Part shown: piece by piece, positions 52,009 to 61,649 of the stretch
Numbering within the stretch: position 1 is the stretch's first letter
Layout of the letters: every line of letters begins with the position of its first letter
Assembly (NCBI GenBank): GCA_021780075.1
Contig: JAJXZL010000046.1
Coordinates: 38,291 to 102,290, forward strand
Source of the DNA: Acidobacteriota bacterium
Lineage (GTDB): Bacteria; Acidobacteriota; Terriglobia; Terriglobales; Acidobacteriaceae
Direction of reading: 5' to 3'
Length of the DNA stretch: 64,000 nt
Program-made: the position numbers and the translations under genes
Notes under the pieces: model-generated
What the model was told of the DNA's origin: nothing
The model's input: the letters and a program-made list of their open reading frames with translations, nothing else
The model's database searches: none

Positions 52009-53619
52009 CTACTGATCCGAACTGGCCTTGGGCATGCCCACAGAACGTGAATCTTGAGGCTTCATTCGGTTTTGCAACCAACCTTGTTCCTGCTGGTATA
52101 TGTTCTTCAAATCGGTGAGCGCTTGCTTTGCATTGTCAGTGCGGCCAACTTTGCGATAGGCAACCGCAAGGTGCCAGTAGACGGACTTTTCTTTTGGGTC
52201 AATGGCCCGAGCTTTCTCAAGTTGGCTGATTGCGTCCTTGTAGCGCTCCTCTTCAACATAAATGTCTCCTAACGCCACATGGGGAAGGCAAAGTCCAGGA
52301 TTTGCCCGTATAGAGTGCTCAAACGCGGCCTGCGCTTCGGCGTATCGCTTTGTGCCGGGCTGTGCGCCGCCTCTCATCAAAGCCTCGCCGAGCAAGTAAA
52401 GAAGGCTTGCATCGTCAGGGTGTGCTACTAATCTTTGGCGCAGGATTTCAATAGCTTTTGCGGCATTTCCGGTCTCCAGATATTGGACGCCCATGCCGAC
52501 GTATCCAAAATCACTTTCCGGCGCAAGTCGTGCAGATCGCTGAAAGTCCTGTTCCGCAAGCTCAAAGCGGTCCTGCATTGCATAGAGGACGCCGCGCTCA
52601 AACATTAGCCGGGACGAATCTGGGATCACCTTGAGTCCGACGCCGATTACTTTCAGGCCGTTGTCGAGATCCCGATGATCGATGCAGAGATTTGCGAAAT
52701 CGAGATAGTTGTTCTCGTTTTCCGGAGCCAGTTCGATCGCACGTCGAAGAGCATCGACAGCCTTGGGCGTATTGCCGGACTGTTCGAATGCTTGCGCCAA
52801 CACGCTCTCGACCTCGTCGGTGTCATGGTTCGTTCTGATCAAGTCCTCGCCCAGCGATATTGCTTCAGCGGATTTCTTCGCACCGAGGTAGCAAACGAGA
52901 AGGTTGAAGCCGATGGTGTAAGACGAAGGAAACTCGTTATGCAGGCTTTCGAAAAATGGAACAGCATCTTCCGGGCGATCCGCGCGTGCGAAGGAGAGCC
53001 CGATGGAGAAGCTCGTTTCCGGCGAAACATCGCCAGGCTGCATTCGGCGCAACAAATCTAGACCACGCGAATCGCCTGAATTCGCCAAACTTATTCCGAG
53101 ATGCGCAGCGAGAGTGGAATTTCGAGATGTAAATGCAGGCGCACGCCCGAGCTCTTCCGCAGCTTGCTTGAAGCGACCTTGCGTATAAGCAATTTCGCCG
53201 GCGTACAAGTTGGCGACGGGATCTTCCGGGAGTTGCCTCAGCACGAGGTTCAGATGTTTTTCAGAGGACACATAATCGCGCAATGTGTACTCATTTACTC
53301 CCATATTCTTCAAAGCGGGAACAAAGTCAGGCCGGATTCGCAGCGCCTTCTGGAAGTAATCGTTGGCTCCACGGAGATCCCCTTTTCCGGTATATGCGAG
53401 TCCCGCGAGGTTGAGTGCTTTCAGATCTTGCGGGTTCTTGCGGAGCAATGGTTGTAAGAGTGATAATCCTTCGTCCCAATGATGTGCTTTCACCAATATC
53501 TCAGCCTGCTGATAAGCTCCAGTGGAGGCGGGTGGTTTGGCGCTTTGCGCGTCAATGCTCGCAACAAGCAACAAACTGAACCAAGCAATCACAAGCGGTC
53601 TGAAAATGCGAAATGCCAT
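52009..53619 (-). CDS. TPR-repeat secreted protein
   Basis: 536 residues from ATG 53619 (GGAAGG four bases upstream). A signal peptide (IFRPLVIAWFSLLLVASIDA, in part) is followed by about twelve tetratricopeptide repeats; typical units read LKALNLAGLAYTGKGDLRGA (in part) and VYWHLAVAYRKVGRTDNAKQ (in part). TPR proteins act as protein-interaction scaffolds, here in the periplasm. It is 13 bp downstream of the GntR/LacI gene and upstream of the fructokinase gene, so co-transcribed; it may assist the outer-membrane receptor or glycan capture. No catalytic domain was seen. Confidence 0.85.
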   Translation of the reverse strand: MAFRIFRPLVIAWFSLLLVASIDAQSAKPPASTGAYQQAEILVKAHHWDEGLSLLQPLLRKNPQDLKALNLAGLAYTGKGDLRGANDYFQKALRIRPDFVPALKNMGVNEYTLRDYVSSEKHLNLVLRQLPEDPVANLYAGEIAYTQGRFKQAAEELGRAPAFTSRNSTLAAHLGISLANSGDSRGLDLLRRMQPGDVSPETSFSIGLSFARADRPEDAVPFFESLHNEFPSSYTIGFNLLVCYLGAKKSAEAISLGEDLIRTNHDTDEVESVLAQAFEQSGNTPKAVDALRRAIELAPENENNYLDFANLCIDHRDLDNGLKVIGVGLKVIPDSSRLMFERGVLYAMQDRFELAEQDFQRSARLAPESDFGYVGMGVQYLETGNAAKAIEILRQRLVAHPDDASLLYLLGEALMRGGAQPGTKRYAEAQAAFEHSIRANPGLCLPHVALGDIYVEEERYKDAISQLEKARAIDPKEKSVYWHLAVAYRKVGRTDNAKQALTDLKNIYQQEQGWLQNRMKPQDSRSVGMPKASSDQ

Positions 53620-53632
53620 CAACCTTCCGTCC

Positions 53633-54805
53633 CTATTCGATATCGCCGTCAGGGGCGTTCTCCCCCTGGTTGAAAGTAGCCTGCGAATATGATGAAACAC
53701 TGGACTGACGAACAACTAATTTGAAATCAACCAGGCAATCGCGCACCGGCATATTCGGGTGAGAGATGCGGTCAAGCATCAGGGACAGAGCTGTCGCGCC
53801 CAACTCGAGACAAGGTTGATGTATTGTCGTCAATGGGGTTTGCAGCATGCTGGCGTAGCGGACGTCGTCCATTCCTGTAACCCGGACGTCGTCCGGAACC
53901 CGAATTCCGAGTTTGTTCAACGAAGTCATAAATTGAGCTGCGGTGAAGTCGTTAGCACACACCACGCCATCGGGTTCCTGCTTCTCAATGAAATCGCGAA
54001 CAACTGATAATTCAGTTGGATCGGATATTACGACGGTCTCCACTTGCTGTCGCTCAGGTCTGCTGCGAACAGCCTCGCGGTAACCGAGTGATCTTGCAGC
54101 CACGGTTGGTGCGGAATTTGGCCGTCCCCAGAAAGCGATCCGTGTTGCGCCACAATCCATCAAATGCTCAGTCACGATGAATCCCGCGCGTCGATTGTCA
54201 ATCCCGACCATATCGTAACGGCTACGCCTCGGGTACTCAACGAGGTCGCGATCCAGCAGGACGACGGGGATTTGCGCTTCGTCGAGGGCACGAGCGATCC
54301 GCTGGTTGACTTCATCCTTTCGCTCGGTCAATTCCATTGGCGCGAAAAAGACGCCCGACACCCTGCGCGCCAGATAGTAATTACAGAGCTGCTCCGCCTG
54401 CTCTTCCTCGGGTGCATCCGGTGATGAAGTTGTTCCCCACAATAGGTCGTGATGCCCGCCGACACGCGCAATTGAAATTCCGCTGGAAATGGGCTCGAAT
54501 ATCTCGGTCGTTCCCAGCCCGGGGATGAGGAGCCCAAAGACAAATCCATCCTGTCGATTCTGAGCACGAACGAACGTGCCAGATCCTGGCCGCCGCTCTA
54601 CGCGTCCGTCCAACTCCAGCTGCGCCAAGGCGCGACTTACGGTCGGCCTGCTCGCGCCATACTGCTCAACGAGCTCATTCTCGCTGGGGAGTTTATCCCC
54701 AGCTTTGTATTCGTTGGCATCAAGTGCTCGATTCAAGTGCAAGTAGATCTGTTTGTACTTCGGACCGGGCTCTTCTGCGCCCGGCGACGGCTGTATCTTG
54801 ATCAT
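53633..54805 (-). CDS. GntR-HTH/LacI-sensor regulator (AraR-like layout)
   Basis: 390 residues. An N-terminal GntR winged helix (about 15-80: YKQIYLHLNRALDANEYKAG in part, LPSENELVEQYGASRPTVSR in part, RRPGSGTFV) is fused to a LacI/periplasmic-binding-protein-like sensor (about 88-370: FGLLIPGLGTTEIFEPIS in part, VLLDRDLVEY, DDVRVTGMDDVRYA, TTIHQP). This is the layout of AraR. It is divergent from the TonB receptor gene and is first of a unit with TPR and fructokinase. It is probably a local repressor released by fructose, sucrose or a fructan oligomer, acting on the palindromes at 54.87-55.04 kb. Confidence 0.9.
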   Translation of the reverse strand: MIKIQPSPGAEEPGPKYKQIYLHLNRALDANEYKAGDKLPSENELVEQYGASRPTVSRALAQLELDGRVERRPGSGTFVRAQNRQDGFVFGLLIPGLGTTEIFEPISSGISIARVGGHHDLLWGTTSSPDAPEEEQAEQLCNYYLARRVSGVFFAPMELTERKDEVNQRIARALDEAQIPVVLLDRDLVEYPRRSRYDMVGIDNRRAGFIVTEHLMDCGATRIAFWGRPNSAPTVAARSLGYREAVRSRPERQQVETVVISDPTELSVVRDFIEKQEPDGVVCANDFTAAQFMTSLNKLGIRVPDDVRVTGMDDVRYASMLQTPLTTIHQPCLELGATALSLMLDRISHPNMPVRDCLVDFKLVVRQSSVSSYSQATFNQGENAPDGDIE

Positions 54806-55168
54806 TCAGCGAAACCTTTCTCCAAGAGCACAGCAAGTATCTCTCTCGTCCGTCATTCTTGTCTAGACCTGTATTTACAGATTTACGCATCGGTGTGGAA
54901 TGCCAGGTCTTACAATCTGTCGGCAAAGGTGAACATCAGCTCAATTATCGCTTTTCAGCGCCTTTAAGGTGGATTATCTAAACGTTTTGAATAAATGTCA
55001 ATACAAGTGAACAGGAAAGGCCAATATTTTTATTGACATTTTGTGTTGACAAAGACGGTGGTTGCTGACTAGCATTCAGAACGAATCCGGCTTGAACCTC
55101 TCGCCTGTTACGAGCATTTTCGGGGAACGCAGAAGGGGAATGCCTGGGTATCCTTCAGGAGGCAGTCA
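54806..55168 (+). promoter_or_regulatory. Divergent control region of the fructan cluster
   Basis: 363 bp, A/T-rich. It holds CTGTA-TT-TACAG (54869-54880), the LacI-type palindrome AAACGTTT (54980-54987), and long inverted arms AAATGTCAATA (54993-55003) and TATTGACATTT (55031-55041). Two TTGACA hexamers (55033-55038 and 55046-55051) are -35 candidates for the receptor gene; TAGCAT at 55070-55075 is a weak -10. GGAGG precedes the receptor ATG. The palindromes are likely sites of the GntR/LacI regulator. Confidence 0.5.
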
Positions 55169-58100
55169 ATGAAAAGCCAGTTGCATAGATATCTTTGGGC
55201 TTCCGTGCTGGCATTTTGTATTTGCGTTGCGGCACACGGACAGTTCAGCAGCTCAATCGAAGGAACCGTTACCGACACCTCTGGTGCGATCATCCCATCT
55301 GCGACGGTAGTGCTGACGAATACAGATACTGGAGTTGCCCAAACGACCCAATCCAACTCTGCGGGACTCTATCGCTTTCCAGCGCTCGCACCTGGTCATT
55401 ACAAGGTTGCAGTCAGCGCCGCGGGCTTTGCCCAGTTCATCCAGGAGAACATTGACCTCACCGCGATGCGGGTGCAGGAGGTTGAAGCGAAGTTACCGAT
55501 TGCAACTGCGCAAGCAACAGTGACCGTTGAGGCAACGCCTAGTGCTGTTCAAACGGATGAAGCCTCAATCCAATCCGTCACGAGTGCGAAGCAAGTGGAA
55601 GAGCTCCCGATTGAGGGGCGGAACATCTACGCGGTCACGAATCAAACTCCCGGTGTAACTGGCACAGGGCTGATGGGTTCCCCTGCCGCCAATTCTGACA
55701 TTTTCTATGCGACGACAACCCCCGCTATTGTGGCAAACGGCGCGCCAAACCACAGCAACACCTATTTGCTTGACGGGGTGTCGCTGGACGACTCGCCTTC
55801 GGGCGGCGATGCGAAGCTCGTTCCGAACCCAGATTCAGTCGAAGAGGTTGTTGTTTCAACGACAAACTACTCGGCAGAGTTCGGAAAGGCCGCAAGCCTC
55901 GTAACGCAAATCACGACCAAGTCCGGAACGAACATGTGGCACGGATCTGCCTTTGAGCAGTATCAAAGCAACAATCTGACGGCTCGAAACGAATTCCAGA
56001 ACTACAATGACCCGATCAATGGCTATATCACCCCATTTACAAGAAATGAATTTGGGGGATCGTTTGGCGGCCCCATTCGCCGCGACAAGACGTTCTTTTT
56101 TGGAAGCTGGGATCAGGTGATTTCGCAAACCACATCCACCGGACCAGTTACCGTAGAGGATGCAGCCCTGACAAGCTGGATGAAGAGCAACCTGCCCAAC
56201 AACCTCTCAACCAGTCTGCTTTCTCAATACACGCCGACGGTTGCGGCCAATAAGAACTCTGTTGCCACGGTGGCGAATGTGGAGCAACAACAAGGCGCGG
56301 CACCGGATGCCGCACACGATTGCGCTGACGCGATCAATGATCCGAGCGGAATCGGACCACTCGGGATGCCTTGCAGTATGGCAATGATCGATACCGCTAA
56401 CGGAACGTTTGTTTCACCGCATAACGGATATCAATACAACGCCCGAATCGATCAAACCTTTCACGAATCCCGAGATCGCATCTATGGGAACATGTATAAC
56501 ACCCATCTGGTCGGCCCCTGGGACAATGGCGTGCGACACTCCTTTGACATCAATTTCCCGCAAGATGCATGGTTTGGAGCGCTTAATTACACGCACGTCT
56601 TTTCGCCCACGATCCTCAATGAGACAGGAGCAGGGTATACCAGGACGTCTGTTCTCATTCCTTGTAATTACTGCAATCTGCTTCCGACGAACATCAATGG
56701 CATAGCCGGATTCGGAGACGGTTTCTCTCCCGTAGGCTTTGCGCAAAACGACTTTCACTGGCGCGACATGGTGACGATCACGCGCGGCAAACACGCGCTG
56801 AAGACTGGCTTTGAGTGGTTCCATAATCAGGATTTTGCTCCATTCACTATTCCCGACAATCGTCAGCAGGCCTGGGGTTTCGACACGATCTTCGACTTTG
56901 CCGCAGACAAGACGGATAACTATGGGACGATCTCGTTTGATCCGACCACGGGCGGAGTGGCCAACAACAACAGGTATTTTCTGGATAGTACTTATGGGGC
57001 CTATGTCCAAGACGACTGGAAAGTCAGTCCGGATCTGACCCTGAATCTTGGTTTGCGTTGGGATGCAATCTCCAATCCTTCCGAGGCTCACGGCACCCTT
57101 TCAACGCTGACGGTACCGTCCGCTGGATCTTTGCTTCAGCAAATTGAAGGAATATCTGTGGGTCTGAATCCAGATCCAAGTAAGCGGCGCCCATACATCA
57201 ATCTCAAGAAAACTTACTTTGCCCCTCGATTCGGTTTTGCGTGGAGACCCTTTGGATCAGAGAAATGGTCGGTTCGCGGAGGTGCAGGTATTTTCTTTGA
57301 CCGCGGCGGAAATACAAACTGGAGTGACACAGAAACTGCGAATCCTCCAATCGACGCAAACTTCAATGCAAGTGTCCATGTCCCTGGCTCGCCCCAGCCT
57401 CCAGCATTCGGCCTATGCGCGTCCGCGACATTCCCATATCAATGCCCATTACCGACAGGCCTCATCTCAACGTTGCCACCGCTTAATGCCCGTGGCGGCT
57501 TTGGGAATTTCAATAACATCGGTGGACCCGATCCGCATCTAAAGATGGCTTATGCCGAGAATTACTTTGTTGGCGTTCAACGGACTTTGGGGCCAAATAT
57601 GATTGCAGAGGCAGATTACATCCACTCCAATACGATCCACGAATACTCCATCACAAACATGAATCGCGTCGATGGTGTAAATACCGTGACATCCAACGGG
57701 AGCGGGGGCTATACGGAAACTCTCGGCACACTGCCCAACCCGTATTTCTCTGCGATCAATTACACTACCAACCGAAATGGCTCCAGTTACAACGGATTCA
57801 CGACGTATGTCCGAAGGCAATTCAAAGCGGGATACAGTTTTCAGGTTGCTTTTACTGCTCAGAAGACGATCGACCTTATGAGCACTGTGCCGGGGCAGCA
57901 AAAGGGAGCTGAGTATTCTGTCGTTATCGATGCCTATAATGTCAAAGCTCAGCGTGGAGTCTCTAGCCAAGACACTCCCAAGCAACTTTCGTTTAATGGT
58001 CTTTGGATCATCCCAACTCCGGGATTGAACAATGGCGTGCTCAAGAGCCTTCTGAGCGGATGGCAACTCAGTGCGCTTGGCACTCTGATGTCTGGATTCC

Positions 58101-58579
58101 CGGCGACCGTTTTCACAAGTCTTCCTCAAGATGACTTTAATCTTGATGGATTCAATTACGATCTTCCCAACAGGCCGACCAACATTAAGTGGCCACTGAA
58201 GGGCCTCAGCCGGTCAAAGTTTCTTACAGGCACCTTCAAGACAACGGACTTCCCGCTACCGACTGACTCGAATGGCGTGCCTTTGGGCTATGAAGGAAAC
58301 ATTGGCCGCAACACAATACGTGGCCCCGGCTTCGCTCAAACCGATGCGGCGCTCGCGAAAGACACGAAGATGCCATGGTTCTTCAAAGAGTCTGGGAGCC
58401 TGCAGTTCCGAGTGGACATGTACAACGCATTCAACCGCGTCAACCTTCAGGGATGGGATACCAATTTAGCGGACGGAGGAGTGGATCCAACAACTGGTCA
58501 GTCATTTGGCAATTTTGGCAAAGCTACCGGTGTTGCCCAGGCGCGCACACTTCAGTTGAGTACGAAGTTCACTTTCTAG
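55169..58579 (+). CDS. Oar-like TonB-dependent receptor
   Basis: 1136 residues. Signal peptide YLWASVLAFCICVAAHGQ; CarboxypepD_reg domain (about 27-110: GTVTDTSGAIIPSATVVLTN in part, GLYRFPALAPGHYKVAVSAA in part); plug domain (about 125-260: VEELPIEGRNIYAVTNQTPG in part, NTYLLDGVSLDD, VEEVVVSTTNYSAEFGKAAS in part); then a 22-strand-type barrel to the C-terminal TKFTF with terminal Phe. Barrel landmarks: TRNEFGGSFGGPIRRDKTFF (in part) and LRWDAISNPSEAHG. It imports or captures oligosaccharide across the outer membrane. No SusD partner gene is present. GGAGG is seven bases upstream. Followed by a terminator. Confidence 0.93.
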   Translation: MKSQLHRYLWASVLAFCICVAAHGQFSSSIEGTVTDTSGAIIPSATVVLTNTDTGVAQTTQSNSAGLYRFPALAPGHYKVAVSAAGFAQFIQENIDLTAMRVQEVEAKLPIATAQATVTVEATPSAVQTDEASIQSVTSAKQVEELPIEGRNIYAVTNQTPGVTGTGLMGSPAANSDIFYATTTPAIVANGAPNHSNTYLLDGVSLDDSPSGGDAKLVPNPDSVEEVVVSTTNYSAEFGKAASLVTQITTKSGTNMWHGSAFEQYQSNNLTARNEFQNYNDPINGYITPFTRNEFGGSFGGPIRRDKTFFFGSWDQVISQTTSTGPVTVEDAALTSWMKSNLPNNLSTSLLSQYTPTVAANKNSVATVANVEQQQGAAPDAAHDCADAINDPSGIGPLGMPCSMAMIDTANGTFVSPHNGYQYNARIDQTFHESRDRIYGNMYNTHLVGPWDNGVRHSFDINFPQDAWFGALNYTHVFSPTILNETGAGYTRTSVLIPCNYCNLLPTNINGIAGFGDGFSPVGFAQNDFHWRDMVTITRGKHALKTGFEWFHNQDFAPFTIPDNRQQAWGFDTIFDFAADKTDNYGTISFDPTTGGVANNNRYFLDSTYGAYVQDDWKVSPDLTLNLGLRWDAISNPSEAHGTLSTLTVPSAGSLLQQIEGISVGLNPDPSKRRPYINLKKTYFAPRFGFAWRPFGSEKWSVRGGAGIFFDRGGNTNWSDTETANPPIDANFNASVHVPGSPQPPAFGLCASATFPYQCPLPTGLISTLPPLNARGGFGNFNNIGGPDPHLKMAYAENYFVGVQRTLGPNMIAEADYIHSNTIHEYSITNMNRVDGVNTVTSNGSGGYTETLGTLPNPYFSAINYTTNRNGSSYNGFTTYVRRQFKAGYSFQVAFTAQKTIDLMSTVPGQQKGAEYSVVIDAYNVKAQRGVSSQDTPKQLSFNGLWIIPTPGLNNGVLKSLLSGWQLSALGTLMSGFPATVFTSLPQDDFNLDGFNYDLPNRPTNIKWPLKGLSRSKFLTGTFKTTDFPLPTDSNGVPLGYEGNIGRNTIRGPGFAQTDAALAKDTKMPWFFKESGSLQFRVDMYNAFNRVNLQGWDTNLADGGVDPTTGQSFGNFGKATGVAQARTLQLSTKFTF

Positions 58580-58612
58580 AGTGAGTCTGCTGACAAACTC
58601 TCTTACCACCAG

Positions 58613-58665
58613 GGGAGGTCCTGAATACACCGCAACTGTGGTATTCCAGGACCTCCCGAATTTTT
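58613..58665 (+). terminator. Intrinsic terminator after the TonB receptor gene
   Basis: GGGAGGTCCTG-AATAC (58613-58628) pairs with GTATT-CCAGGACCTCCC (58641-58657), with a one-base bulge, followed by GAA and TTTTT (58661-58665). It lies 33 bp after the receptor stop and 42 bp before the first GH32 gene. Confidence 0.85.
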
Positions 58666-58706
58666 CCAACCACGAAATGTGAACTACAACCCGTCGAGCG
58701 CATGGA

Positions 58707-60248
58707 ATGACGAGTCGTCGTAAATTTCTTCTCACATGTTCTGGAAGTGCTGCTTTGGCCGCAATCGGTGTGAAGGCGGCAGGAGCTTTGTGGAGCGGCT
58801 ACGCTGTCGCCTCAGATATTTCTCATGATCCACTACGACCGCAGTACCATCTTCTTCCGCCGGGAAGTTGGATGAACGATCCCAATGGTCCAATCTGGTG
58901 GAAGGGGAAGTATCACCTCTTTTACCAAATGAATCCGCATGCGGCAGTATGGGGTGACATGCACTGGGGGCACGCCGTAAGCGTTGACATGGTGCATTGG
59001 AAGCATGAGCCGATTGCATTAGCGCCGACTCACAATGGGCCAGACAGTGAGGGTTGCTTCTCAGGTTCAGCCGTTGTATTCGATGGCGTGCCTACGATCA
59101 TCTATACCGGCGTAAAGAACGCGCCGCCCGAACTGGTCACGATTCACGACGGAGCCGACAAGCTGCGCGAGGTTCAAATGCTCGCCACAGCTGAGGATGA
59201 GGATTTACTCCACTGGAAGAAACGCGCTGCGCCGGTGATTGCCACTCCTCCTTCAGGGATGAAGGTCACCGGATTCCGCGATCCGTGCCCTTGGAAGGAA
59301 GACGATGGCTGGTATCTTGCCGTGGGATCAGGCGTACGCGATCAAGGCGGCTGTGTGTTGCTCTATCGCTCGCAGGATTTGCGTCATTGGGAGTATTTAC
59401 ACCCCTTGGTCTGGGGTAAGCCGAACGGCAAGCAAGCTGTGAACCCGTGCGACAGCGGCGAGATGTGGGAGTGCCCTGATTTCTTTCCCCTCGGCGACAA
59501 ATACTGTCTGCTCTACTCAACGGAAGGGCAGGTCATCTGGACGACCGGACATTACGACCGCAAGACCCATGTCTATACACCAGAGCAGCGGGGGCTGCTG
59601 GATCACGGCGCTTACTATGCTCCCAAGAGCTTTTTGGCGCCGGATGGCCGCCGCATCTTATGGGGATGGATTCCAGAGCGCCGTCCGGAAGCGGAATACT
59701 CAGCTGCCGGATGGGCGGGCTTGATGTCTTTACCGCGTGTCCTGGCGGTTGGGCAGGACGGCCGACTCCGTATAACCGTGGCCAAAGAAGTAGAACTGCT
59801 TCGGGGTAAGGAACGTCGGGCGCAGTTTGGTCCTATTCACAAGGCGGATCAAGAGAGCATAGTGGCTGAATTTGTCAGCTGCCGTGGTGAGCTGAAGCTC
59901 AACGCCCGAAGAACTGGCGATCCGTTTGAAATCCAGTTCTCCGGCGAAGGTGGAGTTTCCTGGCTTGAAATTAAGTTCGACCCAAGTCGCCGAACGCAGG
60001 TCATGATCGATGGACAAATGCTTTCTCTTGATTCGGGAGAAGAGGAGGAACTTCAGCTTCACGCCTTTGTTGATGGTTCTGTCATCGAGCTTCTTGTGAA
60101 CAACCGACAAGCCTTCACGAAGCGCTTTTATTACTCAGGTACGAGCGCGCAAACGTTACGTATTGCATGGCGGGGAATTTCGGTCGATCTCGTCTCAAGC
60201 TCAAGTTGGGAGCTTGCGCCAATATCCAATGACAGGCTGACGAGGTAA
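58707..60248 (+). CDS. GH32 fructosidase (invertase/levanase/inulinase type), Tat-exported
   Basis: 513 residues. Tat-type signal TSRRKFLLTCSGSAALAAIG (in part). The five-bladed propeller has all three catalytic motifs: WMNDPNG with nucleophile Asp58, FRDP (190-193) with the transition-state Asp192, and ECPD with acid/base Glu255. A C-terminal beta-sandwich (about 360-500) follows. It releases fructose from sucrose or beta-fructans outside the cytoplasm. It is 10 bp upstream of the sugar-porter gene, so the two are coupled. The choice between sucrose, levan and inulin cannot be made here. Confidence 0.92.
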   Translation: MTSRRKFLLTCSGSAALAAIGVKAAGALWSGYAVASDISHDPLRPQYHLLPPGSWMNDPNGPIWWKGKYHLFYQMNPHAAVWGDMHWGHAVSVDMVHWKHEPIALAPTHNGPDSEGCFSGSAVVFDGVPTIIYTGVKNAPPELVTIHDGADKLREVQMLATAEDEDLLHWKKRAAPVIATPPSGMKVTGFRDPCPWKEDDGWYLAVGSGVRDQGGCVLLYRSQDLRHWEYLHPLVWGKPNGKQAVNPCDSGEMWECPDFFPLGDKYCLLYSTEGQVIWTTGHYDRKTHVYTPEQRGLLDHGAYYAPKSFLAPDGRRILWGWIPERRPEAEYSAAGWAGLMSLPRVLAVGQDGRLRITVAKEVELLRGKERRAQFGPIHKADQESIVAEFVSCRGELKLNARRTGDPFEIQFSGEGGVSWLEIKFDPSRRTQVMIDGQMLSLDSGEEEELQLHAFVDGSVIELLVNNRQAFTKRFYYSGTSAQTLRIAWRGISVDLVSSSSWELAPISNDRLTR

Positions 60249-60257
60249 AGATTCGCT

Positions 60258-61646
60258 ATGCATTCATCGACGCTCTATTCGCCGAAAGTCCAAGGCTCAG
60301 CACCAGAAGTTAAGATACGACCCAATTCAAAATTGCTGAAAGCAACATTGACCGGAGCCCTTGGTGGGCTGCTCTTCGGTTTTGACACCGTCGTGATCTC
60401 GGGCGCATTGGACGCGTTGGTGAAGCTGTACCACCTGAGCGATGTAGGCAAGGGTTGGACGGTCGCCATTGCATTGATCGGCACCGTCGCGGGTTCGTTT
60501 AGCGCAGGTATTATCGGCCAGAAGCTTGGCGGGCGCGAAACACTGCGCCTCACTGCCGTCCTCTACGTCATTTCTGCCGTCGGAAGCGCGTTTGCCTGGA
60601 GTTGGTCCTCTTTATTGGTCTTCAGGTTCATCGGCGGCGTTGGGATCGGTGCTTCATCGGTCCTTGGACCGGTCTATATCGCAGAACTCTCGCCAGCGAA
60701 ATGGCGGGGACGTCTGGTTGGCGCATTCCAATTCAACGTCGTCTTCGGGATTCTCGTCGCATATACGACAAACTACCTGATTCGCCTGTTACATCTAGGA
60801 GCAACGGAGTGGCGTTGGCAGGTTGGCATTGCTGCGGTGCCTGCGCTTGGCTTCCTCGTTCTGCTGTTCGGCATTCCTCGCAGTCCGCGATGGTCGGCGT
60901 CACGAAATCAGATCGCTGAGGCGCTGGAGATTCTCAAGCTCATGGGAGAACCGAACCCCGAAGCTGAACTTGCTGATATTCGGTCTGCTCTCGAACAGGA
61001 ACATGCTAGCGCCCGCGAGCCAGTATTCCGTTGGAAGTATCGCTATCCTTTATTCCTCGCGATCACCATCGGTGCATTCAACCAGTTGGCGGGCATCAAC
61101 GCGATCCTCTATTACCTGAACAATATCTTTGCCGCGGCCGGATTTAGTCAGCTTTCCGGCGATGAGCAGGCAATTGCGATCGGCTTCACCAACCTTATCT
61201 TCACGATGGTCGGCATGTCTGTGATCGATCGGCTAGGCCGCAAGACTCTTCTGCTCATTGGAGCCGCGGGTACGGCCGTGTGCCTCGCAGGTGTCGCCTG
61301 GATATTCGCGACGAACTCGCATCAGTGGGCACTTGTCTGGCTTCTCGTCATCTACATTGGGTTCTTCGCTCTCTCACAAGGGGCAGTAGTTTGGGTCTAC
61401 ATCGGTGAAGTGTTTCCCAATCATGTTCGCTCGAAGGGACAGGGTGTCGGAAACGCGAGCCACTGGATCATGAATACGTGCATTGCCCTCGTCTTCCCGG
61501 TGGTTGCAACGACAATGGGCCGCAGTATGCCATTTATCTTCTTTGCGGCCATGACTGCTCTGCAGTTTATGGTCGTGCTTTTGACATATCCAGAAACCAA
61601 GGGCCAGACGCTAGAAGAACTGCAGCGGCGACTGGTGCGAGCCTAA
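60258..61646 (+). CDS. MFS sugar porter (XylE/GLUT-like), probable fructose/sugar:H+ symporter
   Basis: 462 residues, twelve helices. Sugar-porter signatures: ALGGLLFGFDTVVISGAL (in part) in helix 1, RFIGGVGIGASSVLGPVYIA (in part) and ELSPAKWRGRLVGAFQ between helices 4 and 5, FNQLAGINAILYYLNNIF (in part) in helix 7, and VIDRLGRKTLL then PETKGQTLEELQ at the C-terminus. It takes up a monosaccharide, here most likely fructose freed by the GH32 enzymes. It lies 10 bp after one GH32 gene and 4 bp before another: one operon. Confidence 0.92.
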   Translation: MHSSTLYSPKVQGSAPEVKIRPNSKLLKATLTGALGGLLFGFDTVVISGALDALVKLYHLSDVGKGWTVAIALIGTVAGSFSAGIIGQKLGGRETLRLTAVLYVISAVGSAFAWSWSSLLVFRFIGGVGIGASSVLGPVYIAELSPAKWRGRLVGAFQFNVVFGILVAYTTNYLIRLLHLGATEWRWQVGIAAVPALGFLVLLFGIPRSPRWSASRNQIAEALEILKLMGEPNPEAELADIRSALEQEHASAREPVFRWKYRYPLFLAITIGAFNQLAGINAILYYLNNIFAAAGFSQLSGDEQAIAIGFTNLIFTMVGMSVIDRLGRKTLLLIGAAGTAVCLAGVAWIFATNSHQWALVWLLVIYIGFFALSQGAVVWVYIGEVFPNHVRSKGQGVGNASHWIMNTCIALVFPVVATTMGRSMPFIFFAAMTALQFMVVLLTYPETKGQTLEELQRRLVRA

Positions 61647-61649
61647 TTC

